Positions 32,828 through 44,354 of a DNA stretch of 64,000 bases are shown piece after piece. Every line of letters starts with the position of its first letter. Positions within the stretch are counted from its first letter, which is position 1. The stretch is from NCBI GenBank assembly GCA_946894095.1, contig OX335655.1, forward strand, positions 14,942,001 through 15,006,000, given 5' to 3'. The translations under genes were made by a program, and so were the position numbers. A model generated the notes under the pieces. That model had not been told where the DNA came from, ran no database searches, and was given only the letters and a program-made list of their open reading frames with translations. The stretch comes from Incurvaria masculella (lineage: Eukaryota > Arthropoda > Insecta > Lepidoptera > Incurvariidae).

Positions 32828-33358
32828 TTAAGGTGGCCCAACCAGGCGGGACTAAATCATTCGCGGGCACTGTACAAAACCGTGCTGTTGCGCTCTGGGA
32901 CATTCTCTGTTTCAAAGAAAAAGACAGGCTCCGTGATGAGGAAGATGCAACATGTCCATAAAAAAGATAATGTGCATATTGTATGATCTGGTAAGATTTA
33001 CGAAAATTTTGATTTCAAAACGACTTAAAGATAAAAGTAAACCACGACCGCGGTAGTCAAAAATCTAACAAAAAACAAATAGATTGTAATTCTTGATTAA
33101 ATAAGCTATGTCTGATGACTAATCTTTTAAGATTTCCTTACTTTATCATTGCGTAATAAACCACCAAAGTTATTGTATAAAACGCGCGAAAAAATCGAAC
33201 TTTCGGACGTTATAATTTTACAATGCCAACGGTCATCAGACATCTAGTTCGATCAAATAAAGCTTTTTTGAGCAAAATTTGAGATCTCTGATAAGAAATA
33301 TGGGCGTAATCTTCTTTCCCCGTTTGTATGGGGAGTTGAGCGGGTTGGGCCACCTTAA
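32828..33358 (+). mobile_element. MITE-T1 copy 4
   Basis: TTAA both ends, GGTGGCCCAACC start and GGGTTGGGCCACC end. Small internal deletion near the ACGTTATAATTTTACAATG segment. Confidence 0.9.
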
Positions 33359-33903
33359 ACGTAATAAATTAGAATCCATATTAAGTATCAAGTAAGATTA
33401 TTGAATTAGTATAAGAGTAGGTAAATAGAGGAGATAATTAATCATAAGGATAGCGAGAGATTAGATGGAATTATAATAATAATGATCCTTCGAGCAGCTT
33501 GCGATCGGTTCAATTGTAGGTGTAGATTATAACTTCAAAAATACTTTTAATTGATCATTCTGAGCGCACCCGCAATATTCCTTAGGGGCAATATTCCTTT
33601 GCGCGCGAAGAGAAAGTAGAATTGTATTGCGCTCCGTGCTACAGTGAGCGCTGCATAAAAAAGTTGGGACGCAGCTTCCCACAGGGAGGCAGTGTGACGA
33701 CGCAGCGCTGAGGAGTAAGTAATATATTCTTTGGCTGAGGCGAGCAACACACTCTGGACGTGACAGACATTTTGATATGTTCTAAAATGTTTCAAAGCGT
33801 AGAAATTGGGTACAATAGTAGTGTAGACCTCTGCAGTCTCCTGACTTGGGGTTAAACTCACTGCGCCTTGGTATTTAATCGTCGAGGTTGAGCAACGGTC
33901 TTA
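33359..33903. other. Unassigned
   Basis: A 104-codon minus frame (33547-33861) shows no domain. No repeat recognised. Confidence 0.4.
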
Positions 33904-34290
33904 ACTGGATAATGTAACAAGACATGGATGGCTAATTCCACACCCACCGTCATGAAAATAGCCCAACACACGGAATTACCGAAAGTATTTAGGCCCGTCT
34001 CTTTATGAGCACGGCTACATTGAAATGGATGGAAAACAGGGACTATTTCTCATTGCCGTTTCGACCATATATTCATCCAATGCGATAGTATCAACCCGGG
34101 CGCTTAATAGGGGAAAGGACCTAAAGTTTTACAAAGATTCCGAACTATGGACCAGCACTCTTGAAGAAATGCACTTATCCAAGGCAGAAAGAGAAATAAA
34201 GTGGTGCATGAACGGAGCGGGGATTTGAACCCTGGGCTGGCATGCAAGGCAAGACCCTGCGCACTAAGCTATGAGCCGCTAACTTAACTA
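33904..34290 (-). mobile_element. SINE-1, near full length, tRNA-like head
   Basis: On the minus strand: GAGCGGCTCATAGCTTAGTG (A-box-like), an anticodon-loop-like CTTGCATGC, GGTTCAAATCC (B box, 34221-34231), CCCGCTCCGTTCATGCACCA, a TTTCTCTTTCTGCC spacer, a diverged TTCGGAATC block, TAGGTCC, and the same body as 16688-17051. The head looks closest to tRNA-Ala with TGC in the loop, by inspection only. Confidence 0.85.
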
Positions 34291-34842
34291 AGTCCTTTAA
34301 TATCACAACAATTCATGAGTGTAATGTTACATCTTGTTAAAAATAACGAGCAGCCAAGACTGTACCGACCGGTGAAAAGTAACGAGTTTAATTTGCGCAC
34401 CCTTGTAACGGGACCCCAATTTTTCCTCGGAGTGCGGTGCTCTTTCGTGAAATTAGGATGCGAAGAGACGACCGATCGATGCGGCGGTCGTTGTCCGACT
34501 AAGCGCCCGCACGCTGCCTCGTGTCGGCTGCTGTGGGTCACGTGTCGACTTGCCGACTACCCGCAGGAGGGTTGGAAAAAATATCTCTCCCCGAGTGACA
34601 TTTTGATCCCATTGGCATTTCGTTGGCTAGAGTGCGAGCCTTTTTTTATTGAGTTGTAAACGCGTTTTATGATATTTTATATTGAGAGGAAATAACAGGA
34701 AGCGACTGCTCTCGTTTTGTGTACTGCGTTTTATGGAAATTTTCATGGCTAATAAATTTAGCTTGACGAATGTGTTTCCACATTAAGATGTGCCAATACT
34801 GATAACATAAAAAAATTACCGATCTTGTCAATCTTTTATTTC
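34291..34842. other. Unassigned
   Basis: GC-rich at 34430-34570 with frames on both strands (114 codons plus, 85 minus), neither with a domain. Confidence 0.35.
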
Positions 34843-34875
34843 AGTCAGTCAGCGTGTTTGCGTCCACTGCTGGAA
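34843..34875 (-). pseudogene. RTE-like LINE 3' tail
   Basis: Plus CAGTCAGTCAGCGTGTTTGC then GTCCACTGCTGG: the inverse of the tail at 52098-52136. Confidence 0.65.
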
Positions 34876-34877
34876 AA

Positions 34878-34978
34878 TCTTTTATTTATAGGGTCGGGAT
34901 CCTTCAAACATCGTGTTGTGAAGAGGTACCTGGCCCACCGGCATGGATTCGCAGCCATCGTGAATGTTCGCAAATACT
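34878..34978 (+). pseudogene. LINE-A 3' fragment
   Basis: TTTATAGGGTCGG, then after a deletion of about 70 bp relative to 26820-26990, TCCTTCAAACATCGTGTTGTG and CCGGCATGGATTCGCAGCC. Confidence 0.7.
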
Positions 34979-35220
34979 TTCATAAAATAATACTAACTCG
35001 AAATTTAGCAGTCTCTTATTTTTTAAATTGAATCTGTTGTAAAAAAATGGAAAATGGTTATTTATTGCAAGTAATTTGGTACCCATGTACACACATAAAT
35101 ACACAGATAAAATGATAAAAAATCAATAAAACATGAATTGATTAAAAATACAGTTGTAAGCTCATTAAAATTTTATAAAATATGAATAATATATTTACGA
35201 AGCATAAGTATTATGTAACC

Positions 35221-35769
35221 TTAAGGTGGCCCAACCCGCTCAAATCCCCATACAAACGGGGAAAGAAGATCACGCCCATATTTCTTATCAGAGATCCCAA
35301 ATTTTACTCAAAAGAGCTTTATTTGATCGAACTAGATGTCTAATGTAAAATTCTCTAGATGTAAAATTGTGTTTGGTTTCTAAGCTATAAGGTCCGAAAG
35401 TTCGAATTTTTCGCGCGTTATATACAATAACTTTGGTGGTTTATTACGCAATAATAAAGTAAGAAAATATTTTAAAGATTTGTGATCAGACATAGCTAAT
35501 TTAATCAAGATTTATAATCTATTTAGTTTTTGTTAGATTTTTCACTACAGCGGTCGTGGTTTACTTTATGCTATAAGTCGTTTTGAAATTAAAATTTTCG
35601 TAAATCTTACCAAATCATACACTATGCACATTGTCTTATTTGTGGACATGTTGCATCTTCCTCATCACGGAGCCTGTCTTTTGCTTTGAAACAGAGAAGG
35701 TCCCAGAGCACAACAGCACGGTTTTGTACAGTGCTCACGAATAAGTCCCGCCGGGTTGGGCCACTTTAA
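35221..35769 (-). mobile_element. MITE-T1 copy 5
   Basis: Minus orientation. Its right TTAA (35766-35769) is shared with copy 6, which follows head-to-tail in the same orientation. Confidence 0.92.
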
Positions 35770-36315
35770 GGTGGCCCAACCCGCTCATCTCCCCATACAA
35801 AAGGGGAAAGAAGATCACGCCCATATTTCTTGTCAGAGATCCAAAATTTTGCTCAAAATAGCTTTATTTGATCGAACTTGATGTCTGATGACCATTGGCA
35901 TTGTAAAATTGTGTTGGTTTTCTAAGTTATAAGGTCCGAAAGTTCGAATTTTTCGCGCGTTTTATACAATAACTTTGGAGTTGGATTACGCAATGATAAA
36001 GTAAGAATATCGTAAAAAGATTAGTCATCAGACATAGCTTATTTAATCAAGATTTATGATCTATTTGGTTTTTGTTAGATTTTTGACTACAGCGGTCGTG
36101 GTTTACTTTTGGCTATAAGTCGTTTTGAAATCAAAATTTTCGTAAATCTTACCAAATCATAAACTATGCACATTGTCTTTTTTGTGGACATGTTGCATCT
36201 TCCTCATCACGGAGCCTTTCTTATTCTTTGGAACAGAGAAGGTCCCAGAGCGCAACAGCACAGTTTTCTACCGTGCCCGCAAATGAGTTGGGCCCGCCGG
36301 GTTGGGCCACCTTAA
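35766..36315 (-). mobile_element. MITE-T1 copy 6
   Basis: Minus orientation, TTAA at 35766-35769 and 36312-36315. Differs from copy 5 by many substitutions, so it is not a recent duplicate of it. Confidence 0.92.
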
Positions 36316-36986
36316 GTATTCATATCAATTTATCTAAAACTATTATATTTTCCTTCTCAAATTGAGTAATTTGAAGGAAGGTAAGGGTTTTGTATGTATG
36401 TATATATGTATGTATGTTTGCACTTATTCAGCTAAATTTATTTATAAAATTCTTATACATTACCAAAAACTATTTTAGATCAACTCATTGTTGCAGTGTG
36501 CTAACTGGAAAAGAAACGCCGCTTTCGGCTTTCGCAGCACTGCACCAAGGAATTTAAGTTCTAAACGAAGCGCCAAGAATAGTGCACGCAGTCACCACAA
36601 GATACTAACTGGGCGCAAGATTGCTTCCAATTGCGAGGTCCTTTGAACGAGAATCAGACTGGGTACCGTATATCTTCATCAAACACAGCGGTTGCTGCCA
36701 TCTGAGCACAGGCATTATCTTGTAACTCGCTGTCTTCACCTACATGGCAGTTCAGACCGTCTCGTGCGACTATGCCAATGCATCGAATGCTTCGCCGGAA
36801 CCCGGGCGAGTTCAAATTGCATTTCATTGAAGATGTCTGCAATTTAGATGGCGACAATATGAGAAACGCCTGACAGCCGTCTCTACACTCTACATGCTTC
36901 GTAGAGTATCAGCTTAACTAACTCATCCGGCGGTACTTTCGTAAGACGATACACATCAAGCGTTTTATTCGGCAACGAATTTCTCG
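36316..36986. other. Unassigned, with (GTAT)n
   Basis: A short GTAT microsatellite at about 36392-36417. No gene recognised. Confidence 0.45.
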
Positions 36987-37779
36987 TTAAGGCGGAAACG
37001 AGACTCGAAACGTGAAAAACCGTCGATTTAAAAGAAATGTCGAGCGATTCATAAAGACAAACAATCTGTAAAAAATAATAACTACAAATCTATCTTTGCA
37101 TATGCTTTACAAAAAGGTGAAAACATAATAATTAGGTGTATATTATAACTTTATAAAAAAAAACTTATAACAAAAAAGTAACCGAATTCAAAGAAAAAGC
37201 ACTAAAAAGTAAAAAAAAACATTGCCATTTTTGTATCCGATTATTTTATTTTCTGAGTCGGCGTCAGCCGTACAAACGCTTTTCTCATGGATATCATTGT
37301 CAGAACTAAACCAAATTAAAATGGGACCACATGGGAAACACCAGTTTTCAAATAAAAAATTAATCATCAAAATCGGTTCACCCAGGCGAAAGTTATCAGG
37401 TAACAAACATAAAAAAACATACAGACGAATTGATATCCTCCTCCTTTTTGAAGTCGGTTGAAAATGGATTTTATTCAAATATTATTTGGTTTAAAGTGAT
37501 GTAAAAGCCATAGACTTTAATGCAAGGAACAATCGCATATTTTTTGTATTTTTTTTATGTTTCCACAGCGCGGAAAGTAATAAAAACACGTATTTTCATT
37601 CGTAAAACGGCTTTCGCCATGCGACTGTATCTCCTATTTACTATGCCCACGTTCAGAATCTTATTGTCTGATATAAGATTAAATGCCAGTTATTTTTCAC
37701 GGACATAGTAGACGACGTTTCAGACTTATCATATCAGAAAATAATCATATTTCATTCGTGAGTCTCGTTTCCGCCTTAA
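36987..37779. mobile_element. MITE-T3, TTAA-flanked, 793 bp
   Basis: TTAA at 36987-36990 and 37776-37779, with 16-bp perfect inverted termini GGCGGAAACGAGACTC. The interior is AT-rich and includes a lepidopteran 'aaaatcggttcacccagg' repeat (37300-37465). A right-hand block, CACAGCGCGGAAAGTAATAA, recurs at 39050 and 42138. No transposase frame. Confidence 0.8.
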
Positions 37780-38345
37780 GCGAAATAATTGCCCCTTGCA
37801 CTAATGGATCCGTTGGCGCCTCGGATACCGATAATGCAGTTATTACCTGTGAATGGGACGAGCGAAGATGAGACGTGGTGATACGGCGGTGTCGAACAGT
37901 CCTATTCTATTGGGACTTTCGCTCATGAATTCACTTTCGCCTAACGACAAGAGGTCTCGTTTCTCTCGCCGGATCCGCCCTGGGATTTATTCGCTTCGTT
38001 TTTGCCGGACCGTGCCTCGTCGCCGAATTTCGCACACGCGGCTAGCATTAATACTGCATTCACCTCTCTAATGTGATGGAATCGTTGTTGTTTACCAAAT
38101 ATAACATTGAAGCTATAAAGGTGTAAACGACCGTGGATACTTTTTAAGCATATGGAGTTTTCGATGTGTTATCTTAAATACTGAAAACCTCATTACAATC
38201 TAACCAGTAGTTTGTGAAATATTCGCATTTAAAAACTGTCGAAATAAAACATTTTCAATACATTTATTATAAAAAAAAATTAAAGTCATTTTCACAATTC
38301 AATAGTAAAAAATAACGTAGTTTGAAAAAAAATATCGACCGTCGC
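37780..38345. other. Unassigned
   Basis: GC-rich 37840-38050 with overlapping short frames and no motif. Confidence 0.4.
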
Positions 38346-38895
38346 TTAAGGTGGCCCAACCCGGCGGCCCTAACTCATTCGCGGGCACGGTACAAAACCG
38401 TGCTGTTGCGCTCTGGGATCTTCTCTGTTTCAAAGAATAAGACAGGCTCCGTGATGAGGAAGATGCAACATGTCCACAAAAAAGACAATGTGCATAGTGT
38501 ATGATTTGGTAAGATTTACGAAAATTTTAATTTCGAAAGGACTTATAGCTAAAAGTAAACCACGACCGCTGTAGTAAAAAATTGAACAAAAACCAAATAG
38601 ATTATAAATCTTGATTAAATAAGCTATGTCTGATGACTAATCTTTTTAAGATGTTATTACTTTATCATTGCGTAATCCACCTCCAAAGTTATTGTATAAA
38701 ACGCGCGAAAAAAGCGACCTTTCGGACCTTATAACTTAGAAACCAAACACAATTTTACAATGCCAATGGTCATCAGACATCTAGTTCGATCAAATAAAGC
38801 TATTTTGAGCAAAATTTTGGATCTCTGACAAGAAATATGGGCGTGATCTTCTTTCCCCTTTTGTATGGGGAGATGAGCGGGATGGGCCACCTTAA
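38346..38895 (+). mobile_element. MITE-T1 copy 7
   Basis: TTAA both ends, full length, plus orientation. Confidence 0.92.
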
Positions 38896-38984
38896 ACCCA
38901 TATTTTTTGTGAATATTTTAAAAAGCTGTGAATAAAAATTCCAAACATAAAGCGTCATTTACTTTTAAGATTAAATTGTATTGT

Positions 38985-39175
38985 ATAACTATAGACTTTA
39001 ATGTTCTTTACAATGTTAGCTTTTTCGTTTTTTTATTTCATGTTTCCACAGTGCGGAAAGTAATACAAATTGGTATGTTCCGTGCACAATATGGTTTTGC
39101 CACGCGACTCTGACTCTTACTTACTATGGAAACTTACCGAGTCTTGTTTCCGCCTGATCCATGCACGCTCGTGGC
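38985..39175 (+). mobile_element. MITE-T3-related 3' fragment
   Basis: ATAGACTTTAATG, then TTTCATGTTTCCACAGTGCGG and AAAGTAATAC, ending CGAGTCTTGTTTCCGCCTGA: the right third of MITE-T3 without a left end or an intact TTAA. Confidence 0.65.
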
Positions 39176-39728
39176 ATCACAAATGTCGGCTTTCTATCGG
39201 TTCGGCCACCACTAATAAAGTAATTATCTTCACAGACAATCATTTTGTAATCTTCACTATTTATGACACGTCGATTAACATTGTACATTTTCGTGACCAA
39301 TATCAAATCTCATCAGACATGCAATGGAAAACAAAAAGAAAGCACGTTGAAAATGTATTTGCATAACAAAGTAATTAAATCAGGCATGCACGAACACGTT
39401 CTTAGGATTTCCGTAATATGTCGCGTCTTTGGAATCAATCAGACCCAACTCCGGGTTTAATTTGATGTAATAGGGTACACAAATGTCTGATTTTCACATA
39501 TTAAACCACAGCCATGTCTGCCTCATCATCTGAATACGTCATAGGCTTAGAATGTAAAGATATACAGAGTCAACTGACGGATAAGAACAAAATAGTTTCT
39601 TAATTTTTTTTTTTTACTTAAAAAAATCGCCATGTAGCTTTAAAATAATAATGAAGTTACGTTTAAAGTTTAACTTTTAAATATAAAGGAAAAGTGTAAA
39701 AATTGGATCGAAATCTCCCCTTATTTAC
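39176..39728. other. Unassigned
   Basis: AT-rich; no gene or repeat recognised. Confidence 0.45.
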
Positions 39729-39997
39729 CATAAAAAAAACGGCTAAGTGCGAGTCGGACTCAAACACGAAGGGTTCCGTCCGATCGGACAACATTTGACG
39801 TAAAAAAAATTACGTTTTTTGTATCCCTTTATTTTTTTTTTAATCTTTATATTTTTTTTATTTTACCTATTTGTTGTTATAGCGGCAAAATAAATACACA
39901 CTCTGTGAAAATTTCAGCTGCCTACCTATTACGGTTCCTGATATACAGCCCTGTGACAGACGGACGGACGGACCATTTGGGTACGGAACCCTAAAAA
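39729..39997 (+). mobile_element. MITE-G copy 4
   Basis: AAAACGGCTAAGTGCGAGTC start, CGGCAAAATAAATACACAC centre, short GGAC run (39958-39971), GGGTACGGAACCCTAAAAA end. Confidence 0.88.
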
Positions 39998-40485
39998 GAG
40001 GTTTTGTCCGGGTTTTTTTACTCCCGTTTACTGAACAATATATAAATGCAAAGGCTGGCAAAGGTCACAAGGAAAAGTAGAGAAATCATAAAGATTTCAC
40101 AAAAAAACAAAACATGTCACATTCCATGAGCGCGACTCCAGTGTACTGATAACGATTTGAGAAGTTGACTTATCGGGCAGATGTGTTCCATCTCTCTCTC
40201 TAACTCGCGGTAGTGGTACTTGAGTTGAAGTCTCACTCCCGCACTTTTTTCGTCTTGTAAGCGCAGCGCGCTATGCTAGGTCTATAGAATACGTAGTTCC
40301 ATTAGCTGCTAGTACATCTGCTAACAACGCTGTAGCCGTCGACAGGTTAAAAGCCACCGTAAAGGATCATCAATCCGCTCCTGAACTTAGTTTCCTCTTA
40401 CGGTTGCAAATGTTGTTATTGTTGAACGTGGGTCAGTCAGATATAACGCTTTGATGCCTAAGGATCAGAAAGCGGCTCGTACCTC
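39998..40485. other. Unassigned
   Basis: No recognised feature. Confidence 0.45.
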
Positions 40486-41028
40486 AGGGGCGGGTGGACT
40501 TGCCTTCCATCCCAGAGGTCTCGGTTCAAATTCCCGCCCCGTTCATGCACAGCTGTCTTTCTCTTTCTGAGTTGGATAAGTGAATTTCTCAATCATCAAT
40601 GCGAGCTGGTCGATGCTTTGGAGTCCATGTAAAACTGTAGGTCCTCTTACCCTACGATCACCGCCCGGGTTGGACCATTGCATTAGATGAAAATATGGTT
40701 GAAGCGGCAATGAGAAAATTGTTGTGTTTTCGATCCAGTTCAATATAGCCGTGCTCACTTTTTTATGTAACTGGACATGGATGGCTAATACACACACCCA
40801 CAGTCATCATATTCGCCCTATACACCGCATTATCGAAAGAATTTCCATGCCAGAACCTTCGCTTTATGAGCACGGTTACATTGAACTGGATGAACACATT
40901 TTTTATTCGCGCTTCGACCGTCTTTTCATTCAGAGGATGGTTCTGGCATGGCAACCAAGTTCTTCGGGAATGCGGTTTATTCGTATGATGGTTGCGGTAT
41001 TAGCCATCCATGTTCAGTCAGATAAAAA
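40486..41028 (+). mobile_element. SINE-1 with tRNA-like head, split by another SINE-1
   Basis: The head has GGTTCAAATTCCCGCCCCG (B-box region) but no clear A box. Then GTCTTTCTCTTTCTGAGTTGG, CTGTAGGTCC and the body to CAGTTCAATATAGCCGTGC (near 40755). The 3' part resumes at 40937 (GGTTCTGGCATGGCAACC) and ends in an A run near 41028. The gap is filled by an inverted SINE-1 3' half. Confidence 0.82.
40759..40935 (-). mobile_element. SINE-1 3' half nested in SINE-1
   Basis: Plus strand: TTTTTTATGTAACTGGACAT, GGCTAATACACACACCCAC, ATTGAACTGGATGAACACAT, CGCTTCGACCGTCTTTTCAT. This is the inverse of body plus tail, 5' truncated. The host SINE lost about 12 bp at the insertion point. Confidence 0.8.
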
Positions 41029-41210
41029 AAATATAACAACGCGAAACGTGCGTTCAGACCACATATTCAGATTCATTAGGGTGTTCTAAAAATAGTACGA
41101 GGATATGGTGCATGTAAACAGCCGCTGCCGTGCCGCCGCGCGCCGTTTCTACACGTCCGTTTGAACGTTCGCATTTACACTTCTTTCCCGGAGGACGTGC
41201 AATATGAGAG

Positions 41211-41565
41211 CAGCTCGTGGCCTAGTGGCGCGGGGACCTATGTACATACCTTGCATACCAGAGGTGTGGGTTCAATTCCGACATGCACCACTGTCTTTTT
41301 CTTTCCGAGTTCGATTTTTCCGAGTTCCCCTACTAGGTGGTAGGGTTTAAGCCCGCCCGGGTTGGTACCATCGCATTGGATGAAAAGATGGTCAAAGCGG
41401 CACTGAAAAATTGTCCGTGTTTTCCATCCAGTTCAATGTAGCAGGCTCATAGAGGCAAGGTCTTGGCAGGGCATATTATTCCTTTGGGAATGTGGCGTAT
41501 TGGGCTAAAAGAATAACGGTAGATGTGTGGTGTGGGCACCCATGTCAGGTTGCATAAAAACAACA
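41211..41565 (+). mobile_element. SINE-1, full length, tRNA-like head
   Basis: Reference copy of the tRNA-headed form. GTGGCCTAGTGGCGCGG (A-box-like, 41218-41234), anticodon-like CCTTGCATACC, GGTTCAATTCC (B box, 41269-41279), ATGCACCACTGTCTTTTTC, then GGTAGGGTTTAAGCCCGCCC and the body identical in order to 16688-17051. The head swap point lies just upstream of that body. Confidence 0.88.
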
Positions 41566-41598
41566 CTATAATAGAATCATACAGATTTTTTATGTGTG

Positions 41599-41789
41599 AA
41601 CATCGATGGCTAATACCTGACCCAATGTCATGCTATTATCCCAACACACCACACGGGAACTAGGTGTCATGCCGGGACCTTCCTTTTATGGCATGGTTTT
41701 CATTGCCGCGATGGTATCAACCCGAGCGGGATTAACCTTACCGCCTAGTAAGTCTACAGTTTTACGCGGTATCCGAACCACAAATGACA
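41599..41789 (-). mobile_element. SINE-1 copy, internally deleted
   Basis: Minus orientation: GGTTCGGATACCGC block, CTGTAGACTTAC, GGTTGATACCATCGCGGC, then a jump to AGGTCCCGGCATGACACC and the tail. Lies in inverted orientation only about 35 bp from the copy at 41211. Confidence 0.78.
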
Positions 41790-42070
41790 AATTCGGCTCT
41801 TACGAAATGCAGGGGCATCGTTTTCGTCACATTTTGATGGATACTTTTAAACCAAACTATTGCATTGCAATGCTCCAAACCTGTGATTTCCGTGAAAAAC
41901 AATCGAATATTAATATTTTCGAATTATTCGCAAAGACGATATATAAAAAAATTACGTCATACGTCTTGTCTAAAAAAATCTAGCTTTATGTATTTTTTGT
42001 AACTATTCCAAAAAGGTGTAAAAAAATTCAAACATCTTTTACGTTCGAATAGAATTGTTTTGAGAACCGC

Positions 42071-42240
42071 TCGAAGTTTCTAAATGAAACGAATTGCAAT
42101 CGTAGCTTTTTTGGTTTTTGTTTCATGCTTCTACATCCCGGAAAGTAATAAAAAACATGAAATGTTCATGCAAACAACGGCTTTTGTTACGCGACTGACG
42201 TTTACTTTTGCAAAATTCTGTGTCTCATTTTCGCCTTAAG
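42071..42240 (+). mobile_element. MITE-T3-related 3' fragment
   Basis: TTTTTTGGTTTTTGTTTCATG, TCCCGGAAAGTAATAAAAA, ACGGCTTTTGTTACGCGACT, ending TCATTTTCGCCTTAA with a TTAA at 42236-42239. Confidence 0.65.
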
Positions 42241-42494
42241 GAATAACTTAAAGTTTTTAATGGGCTGGGAGAGTTTCGAGAACATTGCTAGTAAATAATG
42301 GGCAGAGAAAACAAAAACTGGTTCGAGCATATCCTCAGAGTACGCCGACCTAATTCCACGACCTAAACATCACGTATTCTTTCGCATTCGCCCACAGCCC
42401 GCTGCCACAATAAACAACGACAAAACCAGAGAACATAAAGTAGAATAACCGGGGTATTCACTGCTCGCAACGAGCAGACGAAACGTATTGTAAA

Positions 42495-42851
42495 CTGAGT
42501 GGTCAGTCCGAGTTCTCACCTAAATTGGCGTTTACGGAACTTCAAAGTTACGTAAAAACTTCAAACCCCATACAAGTTTTTATTATTTATTCTGTGGGTT
42601 TGACTTCTTCAAGCGGTCAAATTCAAACTCGGACTTCCGATTTGTATGAAAACGCGGAGTCAGCGGAAATGACAACGTCAAAGTATTTACGGCGACTGTG
42701 AGTAAGCTGTCACATCAAATTGGGACTCGCAAATGTTAGTTCGCTTAAAGACACTGCGCGCGCTGTTCACTTTCTCCATTCATTTGAAAACGCCAGTCGA
42801 TCGGTTTGCCGAAAGCGCCAATTTAGGTGACAGCTGGGAATAGAGGCTCAG
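42495..42851 (+). mobile_element. MITE-C copy 3, full length
   Basis: CTGAGTGGTCAGTCCGAG and TCTCACCTAAATTGGCGTTT on the left; CGCCAATTTAGGTGACAGCT, GGG and AATAGAGGCTCAG on the right. The inverted termini begin CTGAG and match strongly over the CACCTAAATTGGCG block. Interior without frame. Best-preserved copy. Confidence 0.85.
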
Positions 42852-43065
42852 CGCGATGAATTTAATCAACTATTCGACATGTAAAAGGAACGTTCATACA
42901 GTGAAACATTTTGTTTCGTGCTGAGCTCAATACTTGTATTATGTATTATTTTAATTTAAATAAAAAGGTAAAAGAAGGTAAGTGTCAAATCAGCCGATGC
43001 ATACAGTGGCGAGAAGACAATGTCACACCTGGGGGGTAACCGGCCTAAGATGTGAGAAAATGTGC

Positions 43066-43742
43066 GAGGAAATTCGATCAATTCTGAACCAATCAAAAGC
43101 GATTTTGTCATATATTCCGGTAGGTCGCGACATTTTTGGTCACGATAAGGTAAATTGCTGAATCTGGGTTCACATGTTAGGGACCAACCCTCTGATGCTA
43201 AATATGTCAGTCTGCCTGCGTCAAGTGGTTGCGTTATCTAGATTAGCTATATAAAATAGATGTTGGTATTTATCTGCTGAAGAATATACTCATTGTCTAG
43301 AAACATTGATACCTATTAATTATACAATAATAACCTGTCGCATTTTTCATTAAATACTTAAATATGCCTTAATTTATATCTGTAACCTAAATCGCCTATA
43401 ACTACGAAATACAACCAAAGATTTGTTTAGTTTTGGTATTGCTAAGCAAGTATGTACTAATACTTTCATGCTTCGTTGTTTGTAGCCATTTACTTTACCA
43501 TATATATTTTTGCCACCATAACAAATTTTTCAGGCGCCTTATCTCCGTAACGCAACCACTTGGTGCAGGCAGACTGACACATTTAGATTCAGAGGGTTGG
43601 ACTTTATCCTGTGAACCCAGTTTCAGCCATTTACATTATCGTTACCATTTTTGTCGCGACCTCCTAGCCTAACCTTCTGCGCTCTTATTGGTCATTCACT
43701 TCTGATTGGTGCTGAATTGATCGAATTCCCTTACATATTTTT
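43066..43742. mobile_element. FB-1 foldback element, copy 2, with outer arms
   Basis: Core 43121-43665 is FB-1 in the opposite orientation to 23803-24355. Beyond the core, 43068-43110 (AAATTCGATCAATTCTGAACC) and 43697-43742 (its inverse) also pair, so this copy has arms of about 200 bp or sits inside another inverted repeat. Confidence 0.82.
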
Positions 43743-43984
43743 TGATATCAATCTCCGGTTCAGCCCCCGATAATTTCTGTAAAGTTTTTTTAACACTACG
43801 CGTAAAAAGTTTACTTATCAATAACTCGATAAGTACTGGATCCATGGGATTATTAAAACTACAAAAAAATAACAGTTTTAAGAAACAATGAACGGACTCC
43901 AAGCACCCTGGAGTAGAAGGCGGTACAAAAGCACAGAATGAAATGTATGATGGACCCCCAAAAAATAATTTAAAAAAAATATAA

Positions 43985-44110
43985 ATAGGACCAACCCTAA
44001 GATATACACTACTAATGAGAAAAATAATTATTCAAATCGGTTAACAGTTTGCGGAGATATCGCGCAACATACCTCTTTTTTTGAAGTATCGACTTCAAAA
44101 AAATAAATAG
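43985..44110. repeat. Lepidopteran dispersed repeat fragment
   Basis: ACCCTAAGATATACACTAC, TCAAATCGGTTAACAGTTTG and CGACTTCAAAAAAAT: same broad family as 3055-3110 and 37300-37465. Confidence 0.5.
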
Positions 44111-44354
44111 TCCGAACACTACAAAATAAAAACACATACATTGTTGAAGACATGAATTGTAATGCAATCATATTCTAACCTATGAAGCGAAATTTTAATA
44201 GCCAAGATCGACGCATTATTTGCACGCTGATAAATAAGAGATTTGCACGCCTTTCCAGTGTTCAATTCTATTGTGATCTGCAACGGAAAAAATAATAAAC
44301 ACTAGGCTTGCAATATCTCCGCGTACAGCCACCGCGGCTGCCGCCCGCCGCTCT

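Noticed and set aside
32765..32986. Conserved small protein repeated in several MITE-T1 copies (also near 31974-32234 and 38322-38504)
   Set aside because: The frame recurs because the MITE is repeated. It is broken in other copies and shows no sign of protein-level constraint.
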